Notes: generated by a model not told the origin, from the letters alone. A stretch of 64,000 nt of DNA from Amylostereum areolatum (GCA_012932865.1 SAXG01000002.1:1240001-1304000), one strand, 5' to 3'. Shown: positions 22,437 through 39,531, numbered from the stretch's first letter. A program made the numbers and translations.

Positions 22437-23646
22437 ATGGACGCCGCACCACTCACACCCCCCGTCGCCGCCGACCTCGACCTCGACCTCCCCATCGCCA
22501 CCCTCCTCCGCGAGGGCACCGCCGCCGCCCACCAGTCTGCCGAGACCAGCGAGGGTGCAGGCTGGCTCACGCGAGGCGAGCTCGACAAGGAGGAATACGT
22601 CCGTTTCCTCATCATGCTCTACCACGTCTACCGGTTGCGTCCCCCCCTCCCGCCATCCCATCTCGACCGTCGCCATGACTAACCCGTTCTTCTCACCCTT
22701 CCCTTGATCGCCCGCCCGCACACAGAGATCTCGAGCAGGGCCTCGAACGGCACGCGGCCCACCCCGTCCTCAGCCCAACCTACAATCCGACCCTCTTCGC
22801 GCGCACGGACGCGCTCCTATCCGACATCGCCCACCTCCTCCGCGTTCCCACCGCCACCGTGCTCTCCGACCCGCTCTTCCAATCCACAACCACCCACCCC
22901 CCGCCCGCGCTCGCGACCTACACCGCGCGCCTGCGCGCCCTGACGGACGGCCCAGACCCGTCCCCCCTGCTCGCGCACGCGTACGTGCGCTACCTCGGCG
23001 ACCTCAGCGGCGGACAGTTCATCCGCCGACGCGTCGCGCGGGCGTACGCGCTCGAGGACGACGACGGCGCGGGCGTCGCGTTTTACGAGTTTTCCAAGCT
23101 CGGCGGCGGGCGCGGGGCGGGGATCGGGGACATGAAGAAGATCAAGGAGTGGTTCCGGGACGGGATGAACGCGGGCGTGGGCGACAACCGCGATTTGAAG
23201 GGTGCGTTCGTCAAGCGCGCGCACACGCATGGGCTGAACCTGTTGCTTGGGGGGCGTGTGCAGTGATCATCGTCGCGGAGGCAAACAAAGCGTTCGAGCT
23301 CAACGCCGGACTTTTCGCGGCGCTTAAACCCCCCTCAAACCCCCCTTCACCTCCGCCCTCGCCCTCGCCCACGCTCGCCCACCCGACCTTGGGCGACCCC
23401 ACGTCCCCGGTGGCGACCGAACCCAAGGAGAAGTCGTTCGCGCGCGCGCAGGAGGGACCGATCGAGATCTACTCCGCGCCGGAGAACGCGCGGGACGAGG
23501 GCACGTTCACGACCGAGGGCGTCGTCGCGTTCATCCTCGCGATGTGCCTCGCGCATTTCGTGCTCGTCGTCGGCGGCTTTACGGGCGCGAGGGGGTGGGA
23601 CAAGCTTGAGGCGGCGCAGGCGTGGATAGAGGGTTTGTTTGCGTAA
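22437..23646 (+). CDS. HMX1: Heme oxygenase, C-terminally membrane-anchored
   Basis: Degrades heme to biliverdin, iron and CO. ATG 22437 begins 'MDAAPLTPPVAAD'. 'IATLLREGTAAAHQSAET' contains the likely proximal heme-ligand His. 'YVRFLIMLYHVYR' runs into intron 1 (about 22637-22725), followed by 'DLEQGLERHAAHPVL'. The family signature 'YVRYLGDLSGGQFIRRR' follows in the distal helix, and 'FYEFSKLGGG' and 'KKIKEWFRDGMNAGVGDN' complete the fold. After intron 2 (about 23202-23263) come 'VIIVAEANKAFELNAGLFAA' and a Pro/Ser-rich linker. The C-terminal hydrophobic helix 'VVAFILAMCLAHFVLVVGG' would anchor it in the ER. The gene looks intact. Fungal homologues often serve in iron recycling; no iron-responsive site was identified. 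Confidence 0.93.
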
Positions 23647-24386
23647 CTTGCGCCGCCGCGTCTCCCCGCCCCCCAGGACGGGCGTATGCGTGGGCGATGG
23701 GCTTGCTGTGGACTGTGGGTACCCCGTACAGTTGGGTTAGGCGGATACCGTACTCTCTCCGGGTGGGAGGCGGGGAATCCACGTGTAATACTTATCTGAG
23801 ACGCCGAATGCTATCTCGTTCTTCACTTTCGTGGGCTGTCCCAACTCGCGGCACATTTGTACGGCCACCTTTCGCACGATGTCTTCCAACCAGACCTTGC
23901 GAACGGAACCTTGGTGGGCACCGGAACAGTCGATACGGGCGCCTACACGAGTGTCGCGGTCACGTGGTACGAGATGAACTCACGCGTCGTGACCAAAGCC
24001 CCAGTCGCAAAGTGCGACAGCAGCTGCCAGTGTCACTTGAGGAATAGAGAGGAACCCCTCGCCGCGAGACTCAAGCGACGTGACATGAAGAGCGTAAAGT
24101 AATTAGTGTATCGAGGCAAACGTATTGACGAAGCGTTTACACGCATACATTGCCCTAAAGGGTATCCTTGGTATACATTTTGTACTAGATACTTATGCTG
24201 CAACCCCTTGCAGCAACCCCCGCCGTCAAAATTCAAGCGAAAACGCCCGCAGCATCGGCCGCCCAAGAACTCGACTCATGAGTACAACAAGAAAGAGCAC
24301 GACCCACACCAATCAAAACAAGAAAACAGAAAAGCGACCGAAGGGGGAAAGGGGAAGGAAACGACTCCGCGCTCGCTCGCTCAGGC
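23647..24386. other. Intergenic between heme oxygenase and glucoamylase 1
   Basis: 3' flanks of two convergent genes. A plus-strand frame at 23857-24102 ('GTVDTGAYTSVAVTWYEMN') has mildly protein-like composition but no start context or recognisable domain, so I do not call it. Confidence 0.45.
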
Positions 24387-26501
<2,115 letters not shown>

Positions 26502-29500
26502 CTTGGCGGAGGCCCTGGGGGAGGAGGACGAGGACGGTGAGGGAGCTCGACATGTCTGTGTGTGTTTTATACTACTTTGAGGTGGGTAGAGTGAGCGAGG
26601 GTCGGGGGGCGTCGAGGTACGCCAGGGGAGAAAAGAAAATACCTCGAACGGTGAGCGAAAGGGCACGGGCGATGGACGGCAGCCACTGCCAGGTCGAGGA
26701 CGACGGCCATGATCAGATGACGACCGAGCGCATGCTCCTCCTCGCCGTCCACGATCCATTATCCTCCAACTCCGAAACAGGCTTCTCCACTGGCGCCCAC
26801 GTCGTGTTCGAACCCTCGGTCGTGGAACTTCACGGTCAGCTCGGTCCAGTCGAGCACATCGACGACATCTTGTTGGGCGGTGGTATGTAGAGGACGAGAG
26901 CGCGCCGTTACACATCGTTCATTTGTTCATTGGGCATTGGCGTATGTAATTTGCAAATACTCCGTTGCCATCTACTTACCAGATTTCACGTGGCACCTCC
27001 CACTAGTCAGCGTCATTGTCGGTTCCGCGGCAATGTTCCGAGCGAGCGCCCTGTTCGTCGGCCTCGAGCTCGACAATCACCTCTCCGATGCAAATCAATG
27101 CCTAATCGCACGCACTTCAGGCTCGTTCCTTCCACATCCTGTCTTCTTTCCGCTCGAGCTCAAGTCTGAACCTCAAGCGCTACAGCACCGCTGGGCAACA
27201 CCTCCAAACGAACGCCCGCCGTCCTTCGCGTGGCAATGGCACGTCACGGTCCCACACGCAACCGATCCACTTGCGTTCAGTCAGCCCTGGCACCTGCCCG
27301 GCCTGCCCGCCTGCGCCTTTCCCATCTCACGACATTTTCTTTGAGCGCCGAGAGCCAAACGAGGACCCCGGCCTCGGTTTTTAGCCCTCCTTCGCCCCTC
27401 TGAGCACTCTTTCGATCGCGCGCGGGAGCGGTATGTGATATGTGTTTTAGCGATCCATTGCGACCGTCTGTCCCACTCCGACGACAGCAGACCTGGTCTA
27501 GAAGCCTCCTTCCTCCCAAGCCCGGCCCCTGCAGGCAACTGGCACGCGCACTTGTCGCCATTTTTTCCCGTCAGCGTGCGCATGCTCCCACGTGCTGGCG
27601 ACGTCGTTGGACGGTGGGACGTGTGTCGGACGTGTCGGACGTCAGCCTGCGAAGGGTGCGCGGCGATTCGGAGGACGCGCGGCGTGCGTCCTGTCGGGGA
27701 CGGTTTCGGGACGAACAATCTCCGTGGGTCGAGCGTGTCATGCGGTTGGATTTTGTCGAGGTCACCGTCGTCGCGCGGGGACGACATGTTTGAGAGCAAG
27801 TCGACACATCGGAGTCCATCTCAGTGTCCTCCCCGCCCCCGCTTCCCCGCGATACCCCACCCCCGCGCGGGGGTTTCCCACAAGGTAATCAAGCGCTCTG
27901 CCGAAGCGCCTGGCAAGATCGACTACATGGAGTGATTGCTAGAGTCCTCGTCGCTCGACACAAAATATATAAAACATGTTTTCCTGCGCCGTGTGCACGG
28001 CCCGCCCTCTCATCGTGCGGTCCAACCGCAATTTCCCGCTGTTCTGGCGGGCGTAAGTACACGAATCGAGGCGGTAATTCGTTCAGTCCAGTCGACGCAA
28101 GCATGCTACATCCTCCATCGCTCGCACGAATTGTCCGAATGACATCCAGCCAGGGTGTAGAGACGCATACATCCATATCGAATGCGCATATATGCACCTA
28201 GCTCCGCCCCAGCTAAAGTACCGGCCAATACAACCCCTCACGCCTCAAATCGTCGACTCGACAGTTCCGGAGGGACGACTCGCAGCCAGCGCGTTCGACT
28301 CGACGACTTGGAAAAGCTTCGCCTCTCGGTCACGTGGCGGGAGCCCTTGGTTTCAACCGGTCGGTCGTGCAAGCTGCACAGGGTCGAATCGGAGGATTTC
28401 AGCTAATAGTACGCACGGTTGTCGCTGGGCGCGCTCGGCGTATGCTGTAGAACGATGTATGGACTTGCGACAATACAACTGGCTCGGGTCGGGCGAGGGT
28501 GTGAAGGAGGTCTTGCGGATTCCACCAGGCATCATCGGGCGAATCCCCCAAGCATCTTGACAGTGGGGGTACAGCACGAAGGGACGGTGACTGTTGAAGT
28601 TCAAGGAGGAGAGCGCGCGCGATGATCCATGAAACTCGGGCCCCGACAAGAAAACAGTGAGCGGCGCGCGTATCAGGAAACAATCCGACGTCGTCCGACA
28701 GCGAACCCCCGCGCTTCAAGTCCATCCAGGAGAAGGGAAACGCCCGTGATAGGCATACGAGAGAAAAGGCACGGCGCCGTTGGGCGCGCGTCCGGGAGGG
28801 GGCCGCGGCAATTATTTTTTGTCGTCGATCGACTTGAGAGAAGAGACTCAGAGCACCCGCTCGCCCGCTCGTGTGGTCCGAATTCCATATTTTCCCGTTC
28901 CTTGGGGACTCCGCGAGCGCGTGGCGCACGTGCGAGGATGTTCCTCTCCCGGACTTCATCCAGAGCGACATCGGCGAGAGAAAAGAGGGTGAACTATATG
29001 AGAACCTGGGAGCGGATGACCCCTCGTCTGAATGTCGAAATCCAGTGGCGTAGGTCGACGACTTCACGAGGTTTGGCGAACCTTGGTCGTGACTCAGCTG
29101 TAGTAGAGGTGCAAGTGAGAGACGGCGACAGCGTGAGTGGCGACTTTATTTGATGATTGGGGTATGTGTCCGACGTTGACATCGACTGCGGGGCTGGGCG
29201 GGGTCAAGGTCGTCACTTCGCCGCAAATAATCCGAAACCTCCGAAACCGCTCATTGCGAGAGAGGGAAAAAAAACCCTGAACGGTGGCCGCCATAGCATC
29301 AGGGCACTTAGCATCAGGGCACTTGCGATGAAAAACCGACGTCTGCACACCGAGCAGAAAACCAGCGAAAACGCGCCAGATAGGATATTGATACGACCGA
29401 GAAGCAAGACGTGGCCCCCACGTCACGCTGGAAGACGTCTTCCGATACGGAGGAGGTACCGTGCAGCGTAATACACCTTGGCGCACGATGCCTGGCGACG

Positions 29501-30063
29501 GGGCTCGAAGCTCGAGCAGTTGATTTTCTTTCACTTTGTTCTGCTCGATGGCGGGCGGCGGAACGCATGCTCGACGGGAGGGGCGCGATTGGCTAGGTTT
29601 GGGGAGTCGGCGGGAAACGTCCTGGAGCGTCGCGCGATAATCGTACGGGTGCCTTGCAGACGAAACTCGTCGAGGGGCCAAAAGTGGACGGTGGAAACGG
29701 GAGAGAAGGGGGCGGCGCCTGATTCCAAGCTGCTTCTGCCTCCGCACGTTGGAAACCGAGGATGGATGTCCTAAAATGGGGAGGAGGACCAGGTGTCCCT
29801 TGATGATTCAGGTGCCATGTAAAATATTGGGAGGTTGCCTGCAGGGGCGTTGTGGGCAGGACGAGCTTCTAGGGTGGTTGTGTCGCCGCGCCCGAGTTCG
29901 AACAGATGACGACGGCTTGAAGGAGCGAGGAAGGGCGAAAAAACGCGGCTGGCAGCCTGGTATGGGACGTTCAAATAGTTCCATGGGGCTCCAAACTCCA
30001 AGGAGACAAACGCGGGGAACAGGTGCCAGGCAGCCAGGGGTGAGTGGGAACCGGCGTACTTAC

Positions 30064-30589
30064 GATGGTGGGGGACAGTCTGCCAGGGTACGAATTGGAC
30101 CATTGTCGTTGGGCGTCGTTGTCGAAGACGGCGGGGGTGGTTCCTTGAGCGAGAACATTGAGCTGTAAGATGGTCGACTCCTGGCACGCGTTGGACGAAG
30201 TACTCGGAGAGAAGTCGGCAAAGGAAGGAGTGTTCAAGTGGGCGTCGTGGCTGGAGAGGAGCCAATGGGAGGGCTGGAAAGGGGGTTGCACGTGAAAGCG
30301 GAAGAACGGCCACATGGAATGAGATCGGAAATGCGAACCGTTTGCAAATTCGGACAGAGCAAAGTCTCAGCAAGTCCTGCAAGGCGTCGAACTGGAGCCT
30401 GGAAGCAGGCTCATCGAGGCTGAGCGTCGTCCAAACGCGCTCGTCGACGCGCTCGCCGTCGACCGCAACATGCGAACGCCGGGGTTCCATGACGGAAGGG
30501 GGGGCGTCGGGGGCGGGATCGGGGGATGGAAGGGGCGGGGACGTGGGCGGAGTGCTGAGTGGGCGGGGGAGCATGCGCTCGACGGTCAT
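30064..30589 (-). CDS. Possible N-terminal exon(s) of an unknown gene
   Basis: Read from ATG 30589 on the minus strand: 'MTVERMLPRPLSTPPTSPP', a Pro-rich leader, then 'MEPRRSHVAVDGERVDERV' and 'LQFDALQDLLRLCS'. A second stretch, 'FADFSPSTSSNACQESTIL' to 'NSYPGRLSPTI', ends at a textbook GTAAGT donor (30063). The two stretches are in different frames and may be separated by an intron. I could not find convincing downstream exons or a family. Confidence 0.25.
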
Positions 30590-31685
30590 CTGACGTAGTC
30601 TCCCCAAGGCAGACGAGATATTTCGTCAACACTTCTCAGGCTCAGGATCCTCTTATCTGGCGTCTGCTTTCATTACGGTGGGTGTTACCGAGTGCGCGAG
30701 GGAATTGTGATTGCCGAGCTTCGGCATGTCACGTGCACTGAAAGCAGAATCTGTCTAATGTCCAACAAGCGTCGAGCTGAACACCCTCCGAGCACAATAC
30801 GTTGGTTTCTTCCAAGTCCAATCTGATTCATTATGGAAAAGAACTCATATGTGGGAGGAGCACAAGGCTTGAAGTTTAAATAAAAATGGAGCACTAATAT
30901 AAACCAGTGAACCATGATCAAGCTCAAGTTGAGTTACTGAGTAGGGTCCAGTAGTACACCACGCCTTCCGATGTAAGTATGTCGGCATATTCTCGGACTC
31001 GAGAGGCTGAATCTCTCAAGTCAACAAGATGAAAATGTACCTATGGTATTCCCGACTCGGGCCTCGGCAGCTCCTCCATCATTCTTCTTCCAAAGGCTTC
31101 ATGTATTTTGTAAGTTGTGGATGAGGGTTGAGACCTTGGGACATGGTACGAAGTGCCAGTGTATCCGCTGCGGATCCAGTGGAGAAAGTATAGGGATCTC
31201 GAAGGCCTGCTGACACCTGTAGCGTCGGTGGGCCTTCGAGTCAACCACGAGTAGCGAGGCATCCACAACTCGATTGGCCTTTTTTACTCGAAAGGATGCT
31301 GTGTAGGATATGCATATGCACCTTGCGTCGCCTCGTGCTACCGTTTTATCATGAGCCAGGGTAGCTCCAAGAAAGCTCCCAGGACTCGAAGAACACTGCG
31401 ACTTTTGTTTATCGCGCGTGGAAAGCGCGGTCTCTGTTTGAACTTTCTAAGCTAAGGCGGGAACATGTTGAATGACAATAAAGAGGTAAATGTACCAGTA
31501 GCCGTCGATGTCTCGACTGCCATTAAGGGCTGACGGTCTGACGGTCCTCGACGCGTGTGCTCGACCAAGTCTTGGACGCGCTCGCTCTTTTCGTTCGCTT
31601 CGCCAACTCTGCACCCGCCTTGTCTCCCCTGAACACGCCCGGAGCCCGACGCGCCCCCCTGGTACGGACCAGCCCGCCTTGCCTG

Positions 31686-31693
31686 TATAAAAT
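31686..31693 (+). promoter_or_regulatory. TATA-like box of glucoamylase 2
   Basis: 'tataaaat' lies 58-65 bp upstream of the ATG at 31751. The spacing is similar to that of the TATA-like box upstream of glucoamylase 1. Confidence 0.5.
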
Positions 31694-31750
31694 GGCCAGG
31701 AAAATATCCTCCATCGACAGCATCCTCGTCCAGGCTCTCCCCCGTTCAAG

Positions 31751-33849
<2,099 letters not shown>

Positions 33850-34389
33850 ACAGGCCCCGGTGTGGGATCGAATGCCCCGGGAAGAAAAGCAGTCGTTTTG
33901 TTTTGCTGTAATGCTTTAATGCCTTTGATGCCGTTGTGTTTCGTGCCGCCATGACTTCTGCCCTGCCGGCGGCGATCCCTCGAAAGCAGCTTGTAGACTG
34001 TGTACTTGTATATTCGAAGATTTTCCAATGACATGTTGCTGCCTGCGCCCAATCCTTTGTCCTTGTAAGCTTAGTGAGCGATGCTGATAAGTAAACGAAA
34101 AGAGCAAAGCTCCCAGGCAATGCCTCGGACAGGGCCGTGCGCGCAGGCCACTCATTTAGTCTTAGTCTTAGTCTCATCCCACCGCTCGCGAGACAAATCA
34201 ATGAAGACGCATGTATTCGTCGACAATCTAGGATGTACATAGGTGTTGGTACAACATATACCACAAAGCGGTTTACTGAAACCTCTCTTCTCTAAATTCT
34301 ACGTCGAGCCGGATAAATTCAGCGGCTCGCGTGTGCGCACTCGCGAAACCACGCCTGGACGAAAAAAAACGGACGCCCTCAATAATTCT
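33850..34389. other. Convergent 3' region
   Basis: 3' flanks of glucoamylase 2 (plus) and the membrane flavoprotein gene (minus). I see no gene here. Confidence 0.6.
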
Positions 34390-36253
34390 TCACGAGTCCC
34401 ATATGGCACCGAACGCGGGGACGCCCCGACTCCTGAGCCCGTACACGACCTTGCGCGTGAGCTTCTCGTTCGAGATGATGCACACCGCCTCGGCCTCGAA
34501 CTCGCGGTACATCTTGTAGCTCAGCTTGAGCATGTCCGGCTTGCCGTGCTTGCGCGTGTCTGCCCCCGCCGACGCCGTCAGCATCCCTTCCCAAAGCCGC
34601 AGGGAAAGAGCGAGAGAACGTGCCGTAGATCACCGCGTCCGGGTCGTTGTCCAAAAGCGCGTCGACGTACGCGTCGCCGTACGTCTCCCGCACCTTGGGC
34701 GCCGTCCACAGCAGCCTCAGGGGGATTTTCTTCGCGAGGATCACGGGCGTCATGGGCCCGATGCCGCTGCCGGTGGCCACGAGGATGACGCGCCGGAACA
34801 AGATCGTGGTGCTCACGACGCCGAACGTCGGGATGCCGCGCACCCAGAGCGTCGTCGGGGGATGGTCGATCACGCGCGAGGTCCAGTCGCCCGCGCGCGA
34901 GACGACGGCGGAGTACCCCTGCACCCCGGGGACGGCGATGGTGGCGAAGGAGTGCCATTCGGTGAGGGGGCTCGTGGACATGCGCGTGAAGCTGCCGGGT
35001 TTGGGCGTCACTAGGATGGGAGGGGGTTTTAGATGTGGGAGAGAGGGGGATGGAAAGCGGCGCGGGCTCACCGTAATCGAAGTAGATGCGCACGCAATGG
35101 GAGGAGAGGACTTCGGAGCGGACGGTGACTTTGCGGAGGCGCGTCCACGGGTGCACGATGGACAGGGTCAGGACGACGACGAGCCAAAAGGGCGCTGAGT
35201 GGACGAGAGCGCGGTGGAGAGGCTGGCCGCTGGGTCGATAGTCGTTGGCCAGAAGGATGACCTGGGCCCATACCAATGCAGTGGCAGTCCTGAAACATCG
35301 GAGCCATAAAGTCAGGGTGGATACAATCGGATTAGTGAATGGCGTACCAGCCCAAGAAGCGGTGGACCATCTCGAACTGGTTGTGAAAGAGGACGCGGAA
35401 TCGCGGGTGGGCGAGTGCGATCATGACCAGTAATAACATCAAGACGACCCAGGAGACGACTACAGTTGGTATAGATGCCTATGGAGTGGACATAGAATGT
35501 AAGATAACAGACATGCAGAAGGAAGCGCGATGCAATATCGGATGGAATACACTTACCGGGCCACCATCGATTACCTCCCTCGTCGCCTGCACTACGAACA
35601 CGATGAGCCAAGCGGTGCCCGATGTTGCCGCACCCGAATGTACTATGCATACATGTGAGCGTCTGTCGCACCAAAACAGGAAACGAGCCGCGTACTGCCT
35701 CCAATGTGATAGACCTGAGCGGCTTGACGGCGGATGAACAACGGCCACCTATAAATACAAAGAACCCATGGGCGATATTTCGCGTCAAAGTCTAAAAGGC
35801 AACTCACGACAGCGGGACGGCACAGCAGATGGTGAAGAAAGCATTCACGACGTGTTCCAGACGCATCAGGATGCTGACGAACAGATTGGCGATGACGATG
35901 AGACCGAGGTGGCTCGTGCCGGAGTTGCCGTCGACGAGGGTGGCGATGAGTATTGAGATGTTCGCGATGAATACGACGCCGAAGAGCCGGCGATAGAGGT
36001 AGAAAACTTGGTGACGAAGATTGCGTAGCGCGTGGCCTTGCGTCTTCTCGGGAATGTTGTCGTCCAAATAGCCGTCCCACCAGTCCCCCTTCTCGAGCGA
36101 TGACGACGAAGGAATATTCTTGATGTCGAGTGCCGAGCCCATCGTCGTGCCACTCCGACTTGAAGGGAGCTCCCTCGAAACGGGATGTCCATCGGCCATG
36201 GGGGAGCCGTGGTGAGCAGGAGAGGGGTATGCAAGCACCTGAACAGTATCCAT
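34390..36253 (-). CDS. Membrane flavoprotein, ferric-reductase-like ('NRPS12' family)
   Basis: Homologues in Agaricomycetes are often labelled 'nonribosomal peptide synthetase 12', but this protein has no adenylation or carrier domain. Chosen start: ATG 36253 ('MDTVQVLAYPSPAHHG'). A cytosolic N-terminus ('SSSLEKGDWWDGYLDDN') is followed by several membrane helices ('LFGVVFIANISILIATLV', 'TSGTAWLIVFVVQATRE', 'VVSWVVLMLLLVMIALAHP', 'APFWLVVVLTLSIVHPW'). The C-terminal half is reductase-like: 'EVLSSHCVRIYFDY', 'VILVATGSGIGPMTPVI' (a GxGxxP-type nucleotide loop), and the C-terminal signature 'RKVVYGLRSRGVPAFGAIWD'. This suggests electron transfer from NAD(P)H across or along a membrane; substrate unknown. 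An exon boundary near 34570-34625 is uncertain. Confidence 0.7.
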
Positions 36254-38513
36254 AGAAGGGGAAGCTGGGGATAAGGGGAGCTGGATTTTGAGACAAGTTG
36301 GCGCAAGTCTTTTTGAGGCATCGTACGCATCCAGCCCCTTCTCCGTGTGCACGCACAGGATGGAGACATCTTCGGATTCTTTGGGAAGCTGATATAATCA
36401 TCTTAACAGCGCGGAGGTCCTTGTCTGTGGGAGGAGTAAGGGTCAAACCATGAGAGATAACTGATGCACACAAACCATTTCCGGACCTCGCCCCTCGGCC
36501 AAATACAACTCAGCCTGAACTAGCAGTAATTCTATGCCCAATCTGGTGTATGAGTATGAGCACCGTCAAATACCACCCGACGCGTGCCGATTATTCTTCG
36601 ACCAGGCGAGCAAGAACACAGACGATCGCTGGGTGCCGATATCGGCTGTAAGTTCCGTCGCCGGGGACCATGCTGATCCTCGTGTGTTACTCTATGATGC
36701 ATGGGGAACCGGTGCCGATATCGAGTTTCTGGATTGTGTGAAGACAGGAGTACCAACTCGGGCGCGCGACGGGAGAAGCCAGTGTCAATGGGTTCCATCG
36801 GCGTGGTGCTTCAAGCGCCAATCGAACGGTCTGCATGTTGGATTGTTGTGCGAAGGACGGCGATTAAGGCGACACGAAGGTGTCAGAAACGCTATAGCGA
36901 GCGAGCGCTGGGGATGCTTCCTACACTGAGTGCGTACGAGTTAAGGCTTAACTCTATAAGGCTTGAGCTCCTGTGCGGTTAGACTGGTATCATAAATATA
37001 TTGACAGTCAATAAGAAAGAACCGCATGGTTGAGATGATTTTCTTCGCGGAGAGAGATAAATCTACGCACATGTGCGCGAGGAGCATCTCAGATATCGTT
37101 TCCGGGTACACAACAGATATTGCTATACTAGGAGGACTACGTCTTCCAGTCCTGCGTGGATAGCACTTGGGCGGATGGGGATCGAAGCTTTGCAGATAAC
37201 GAGGGAATGGGATCCGAGAGCATGTGCAGGGGCCTAAGCTCCAAGCCTTTACAGCCCTTCCAGGGCACGAAGGATCAGAAAGGCCCGACTGAAGGAGGTG
37301 GACATGATCCTAGCGGCGGCGTCATGGCAGAAAGAAAGCACGTCTGTCGCGCATCGGCGGGACCGTTACGTTACGCGTCACAGGTCACCCTTCTCATGGA
37401 TTTCTCGTCACGACGTCGTGACATGCCGAGTTGTCTTCAACCTCGATGCGCTCAGCTCAGCTGCTCAGATCAGGACCGCCTGGATGTCCGGGCTGTGGAT
37501 CCTCAAATATACAATATCCACCGGCTAGCTGTAGCAAGCATCCATGCAGTGTGGCGCACGCATACATCTCGTCAAACCGAAGCCTCTGCGCAAGTCTGTC
37601 AAAAACAGGCAAGGTTGTGACTCAGTGCTATCCAGCGTGGACATGCTGCATCTCCGCTGACGGTCAGGCCGACTTCGGCTCGTCGCCTCAACCTACAGGC
37701 ACCTGAAGGACGCGCAAGGCCCCTCTTTTCTATCGAATCTGGGGGTGCCTTCCGTTTGATACGGATGGCTTGCGGATGGCGCTGTCCAGTTCCCGTGCCT
37801 TCATGAACACGAGCAACAGAGCCCAGAAACCTGGAAGCAGAGGGGCGTGTAAAATTAGGTGCGTAGAACGGAGTGTTGTCACTTAGATCGCGCAACTTAT
37901 CAAAGTCTGTCTCGGTCTCGTACTGATTCTTCTCAGGCTTCTCCAAGACTGCACATGTCGAGGGGGTTGACGACATTCAGTTCTCTGTTTGCGTATGAGG
38001 AAGCACTACCTCATCCGAGCTCGATACCCAATCAGAAGAAGTTGAGGTCGCCGGTACCGAGACCGGTCGTATCACTAGGCTCTCAGCACCATGGACGCTA
38101 TGTCCTCCATTCACCAGGATCCTCGGATATTCCGTGGTATCTTTGTACGAGAGTAGCCGGCACATGCGCTGCAGTGCCAGTGGAACTGATCGCTATCTTC
38201 AGCAATGCAAAAGGAGGTGGTCTGGATCATGGTCAAGGCTGTATCAAGGAGTATCAGAAGAGGACTGCAGAAAGGCAGTGAGCGCTCTGATATACATACG
38301 ATACTTGCTGGCACTGTCAAACTTGTGTTCACGTTTTGACCTGAGCTTTCGCGAGACCAACGCGAGACTCGGAGCAGGATGATCAGAGTGGTTAAAATCT
38401 AAGAATTACATAATCCGTTAAGTGGTTAGGTCGACATCCGGCGGCAGCGCAGAAAGCAGCTGAGTTCCTAACCCCAACCGCATCTCTTCGTCCCCTCTTC
38501 ACTCCCATTGCCC
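36254..38513. other. Long interval without a recognised gene
   Basis: A plus-strand frame at 36534-36929 (131 aa, starting 'MPNLVYEYEHRQIPPDACRL') has ordinary protein-like composition but no recognisable domain. On the minus strand, 37700-38330 holds short coding-like pieces ('KPEKNQYETETDFDKLRDLS', 'MIQTTSFCIAEDSDQFHW') that could be the end of a degraded membrane-protein gene. Neither can be supported as a gene. The end of the interval is the YSC84-like promoter. Confidence 0.4.
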
Positions 38514-39531
38514 ATGTCTATGCTAGACAAGTTTCGAAGGGGCGCTCAGAAGGCAGGAGTTCAGGCGTCGGCGTTCATGAAAGAGGGCTCAAGTCGCGTC
38601 CAAACTGGCTCGCAAACATTTGTGCAAGGATTCACTCTGCCTGGCGAGGCGGAGAAGGCGGCCAAGATCTTAGAGAGTTTCCTCGGTAAGTAAGTCGATC
38701 TTCAATGTTCACCTCGAGAGAGAAGCTGAATATGAGCCTACCGATCTTCCGTAGCCGACCCTGATCATCCCGAGTCTGCTCTTAACGCAATACCGAAAGC
38801 CGTCCTACAGCGCGCACGCGGTTCGCTCGCTATATACCTGTCTTCACTTTCTCGACGTTCATCTTCTCTTCCTCGCAGGTCTCGCTGTTTTCCAAGTCCT
38901 GAAAGCCGGTTTTGTATTCTCAGGAAAGGCAGGATCCGGTCTCGTTATCGCGCGTCTTCCCGATGGATCCTGGTCCGCACCTTCATGCATCGCGACCGGT
39001 GGTGTGGGTTGGGGGCTTCAAGTTGGCGCCGACATCACCGACTTTGTCGTCGTCCTCAATAGCGAAGAGGCCGTCCGCGCATTCTCCATCGGTGGAAATG
39101 TGACAATTGGAGGAAACGTCAGTGCAGCGGCGGGACCGATTGGGACGGGTGGCAGTGTGCAGGCGTCATTGGCGCACCCAGCGCCTATGTTCTCGTATTC
39201 GAAGTCGAAGGGTGCTTTTCCGTCGTTTCAATTCCTCGTGTCGTTGTGCTGAATACGGTGTATAGGTCTCTTCGCTGGGCTTTCCCTCGAAGGCACGGTC
39301 CTCATCGAACGCAAGGACGCGAACAAGGCGTTCTATGGCTCCTCCATCCCTGCAAGAGATATCCTTGGTGGACGTGTTCCTCCACCGGAGGTTGCTTCCA
39401 GGTTATACGAGATCATTGAAGCCGCAGAGGGTCTAGACGAGACAGGATTGCCTCATGAAGCCTATGTACCCACCGCTACGGGCGAGCACATAGCCGTCGA
39501 CCACACAGTCTTCGATGCGGAAGGCCACTGA
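38514..39531 (+). CDS. YSC84: Ysc84/SH3YL1-type SYLF-domain protein
   Basis: SYLF (DUF500) proteins bind lipids and, in yeast Ysc84, actin at endocytic sites. ATG 38514 begins 'MSMLDKFRRGAQKAGVQAS'. After intron 1 (about 38686-38754) come 'DPDHPESALNAIPKAVLQRA'. After intron 2, the SYLF core reads 'GLAVFQVLKAGFVFSGKAGS', then 'GLVIARLPDGSWSAPSCIA' and 'GVGWGLQVGADITDFVVVLN'. After intron 3 (about 39212-39267) it continues 'LFAGLSLEGTVLIERKDANK' and 'FYGSSIPARDILGGRVPPP', the end of the domain, then stops at TGA 39529. All frames join. There is no C-terminal SH3 domain, so it is a short SYLF-only form, unlike yeast Ysc84; the symbol refers to the family. Confidence 0.9.

Larger units (their letters stand above)
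26502..31750. other. 5.2-kb spacer between head-to-head glucoamylases
   Basis: It contains the promoters of both glucoamylases at its ends (TATA-like at 26574-26581, minus, and 31686-31693, plus). Between them I recognise no gene with confidence. Open frames on both strands (for example minus 27281-27799, minus 28399-29067, minus 29094-29747) have no identifiable domain. One minus-strand piece with a canonical donor is listed separately. Confidence 0.4.

Noticed and set aside
21806..22615. 269-aa minus-strand open frame
   Set aside because: It runs antisense across the heme oxygenase first exon and the CTCAAC repeat (giving a Val-Glu repeat), with no recognisable domain.
22359..24386. Iron-acquisition cluster around heme oxygenase
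   Set aside because: Neighbours are 7TM proteins and glucoamylases; no siderophore, permease or iron-regulator gene is present. The ferric-reductase-like protein is 11 kb away beyond unrelated genes.
34390..36253. Nonribosomal peptide synthetase
   Set aside because: Homologues carry this label, but no adenylation, thiolation or condensation motif is present; only a membrane part and a nucleotide-binding reductase part.
38370..38450. Possible tRNA (A-box-like 'agagtggttaa' followed by 'aggtcgacatcc')
   Set aside because: The B box does not match GGTTCRANYCC well and I could not fold a full cloverleaf with a paired acceptor stem.
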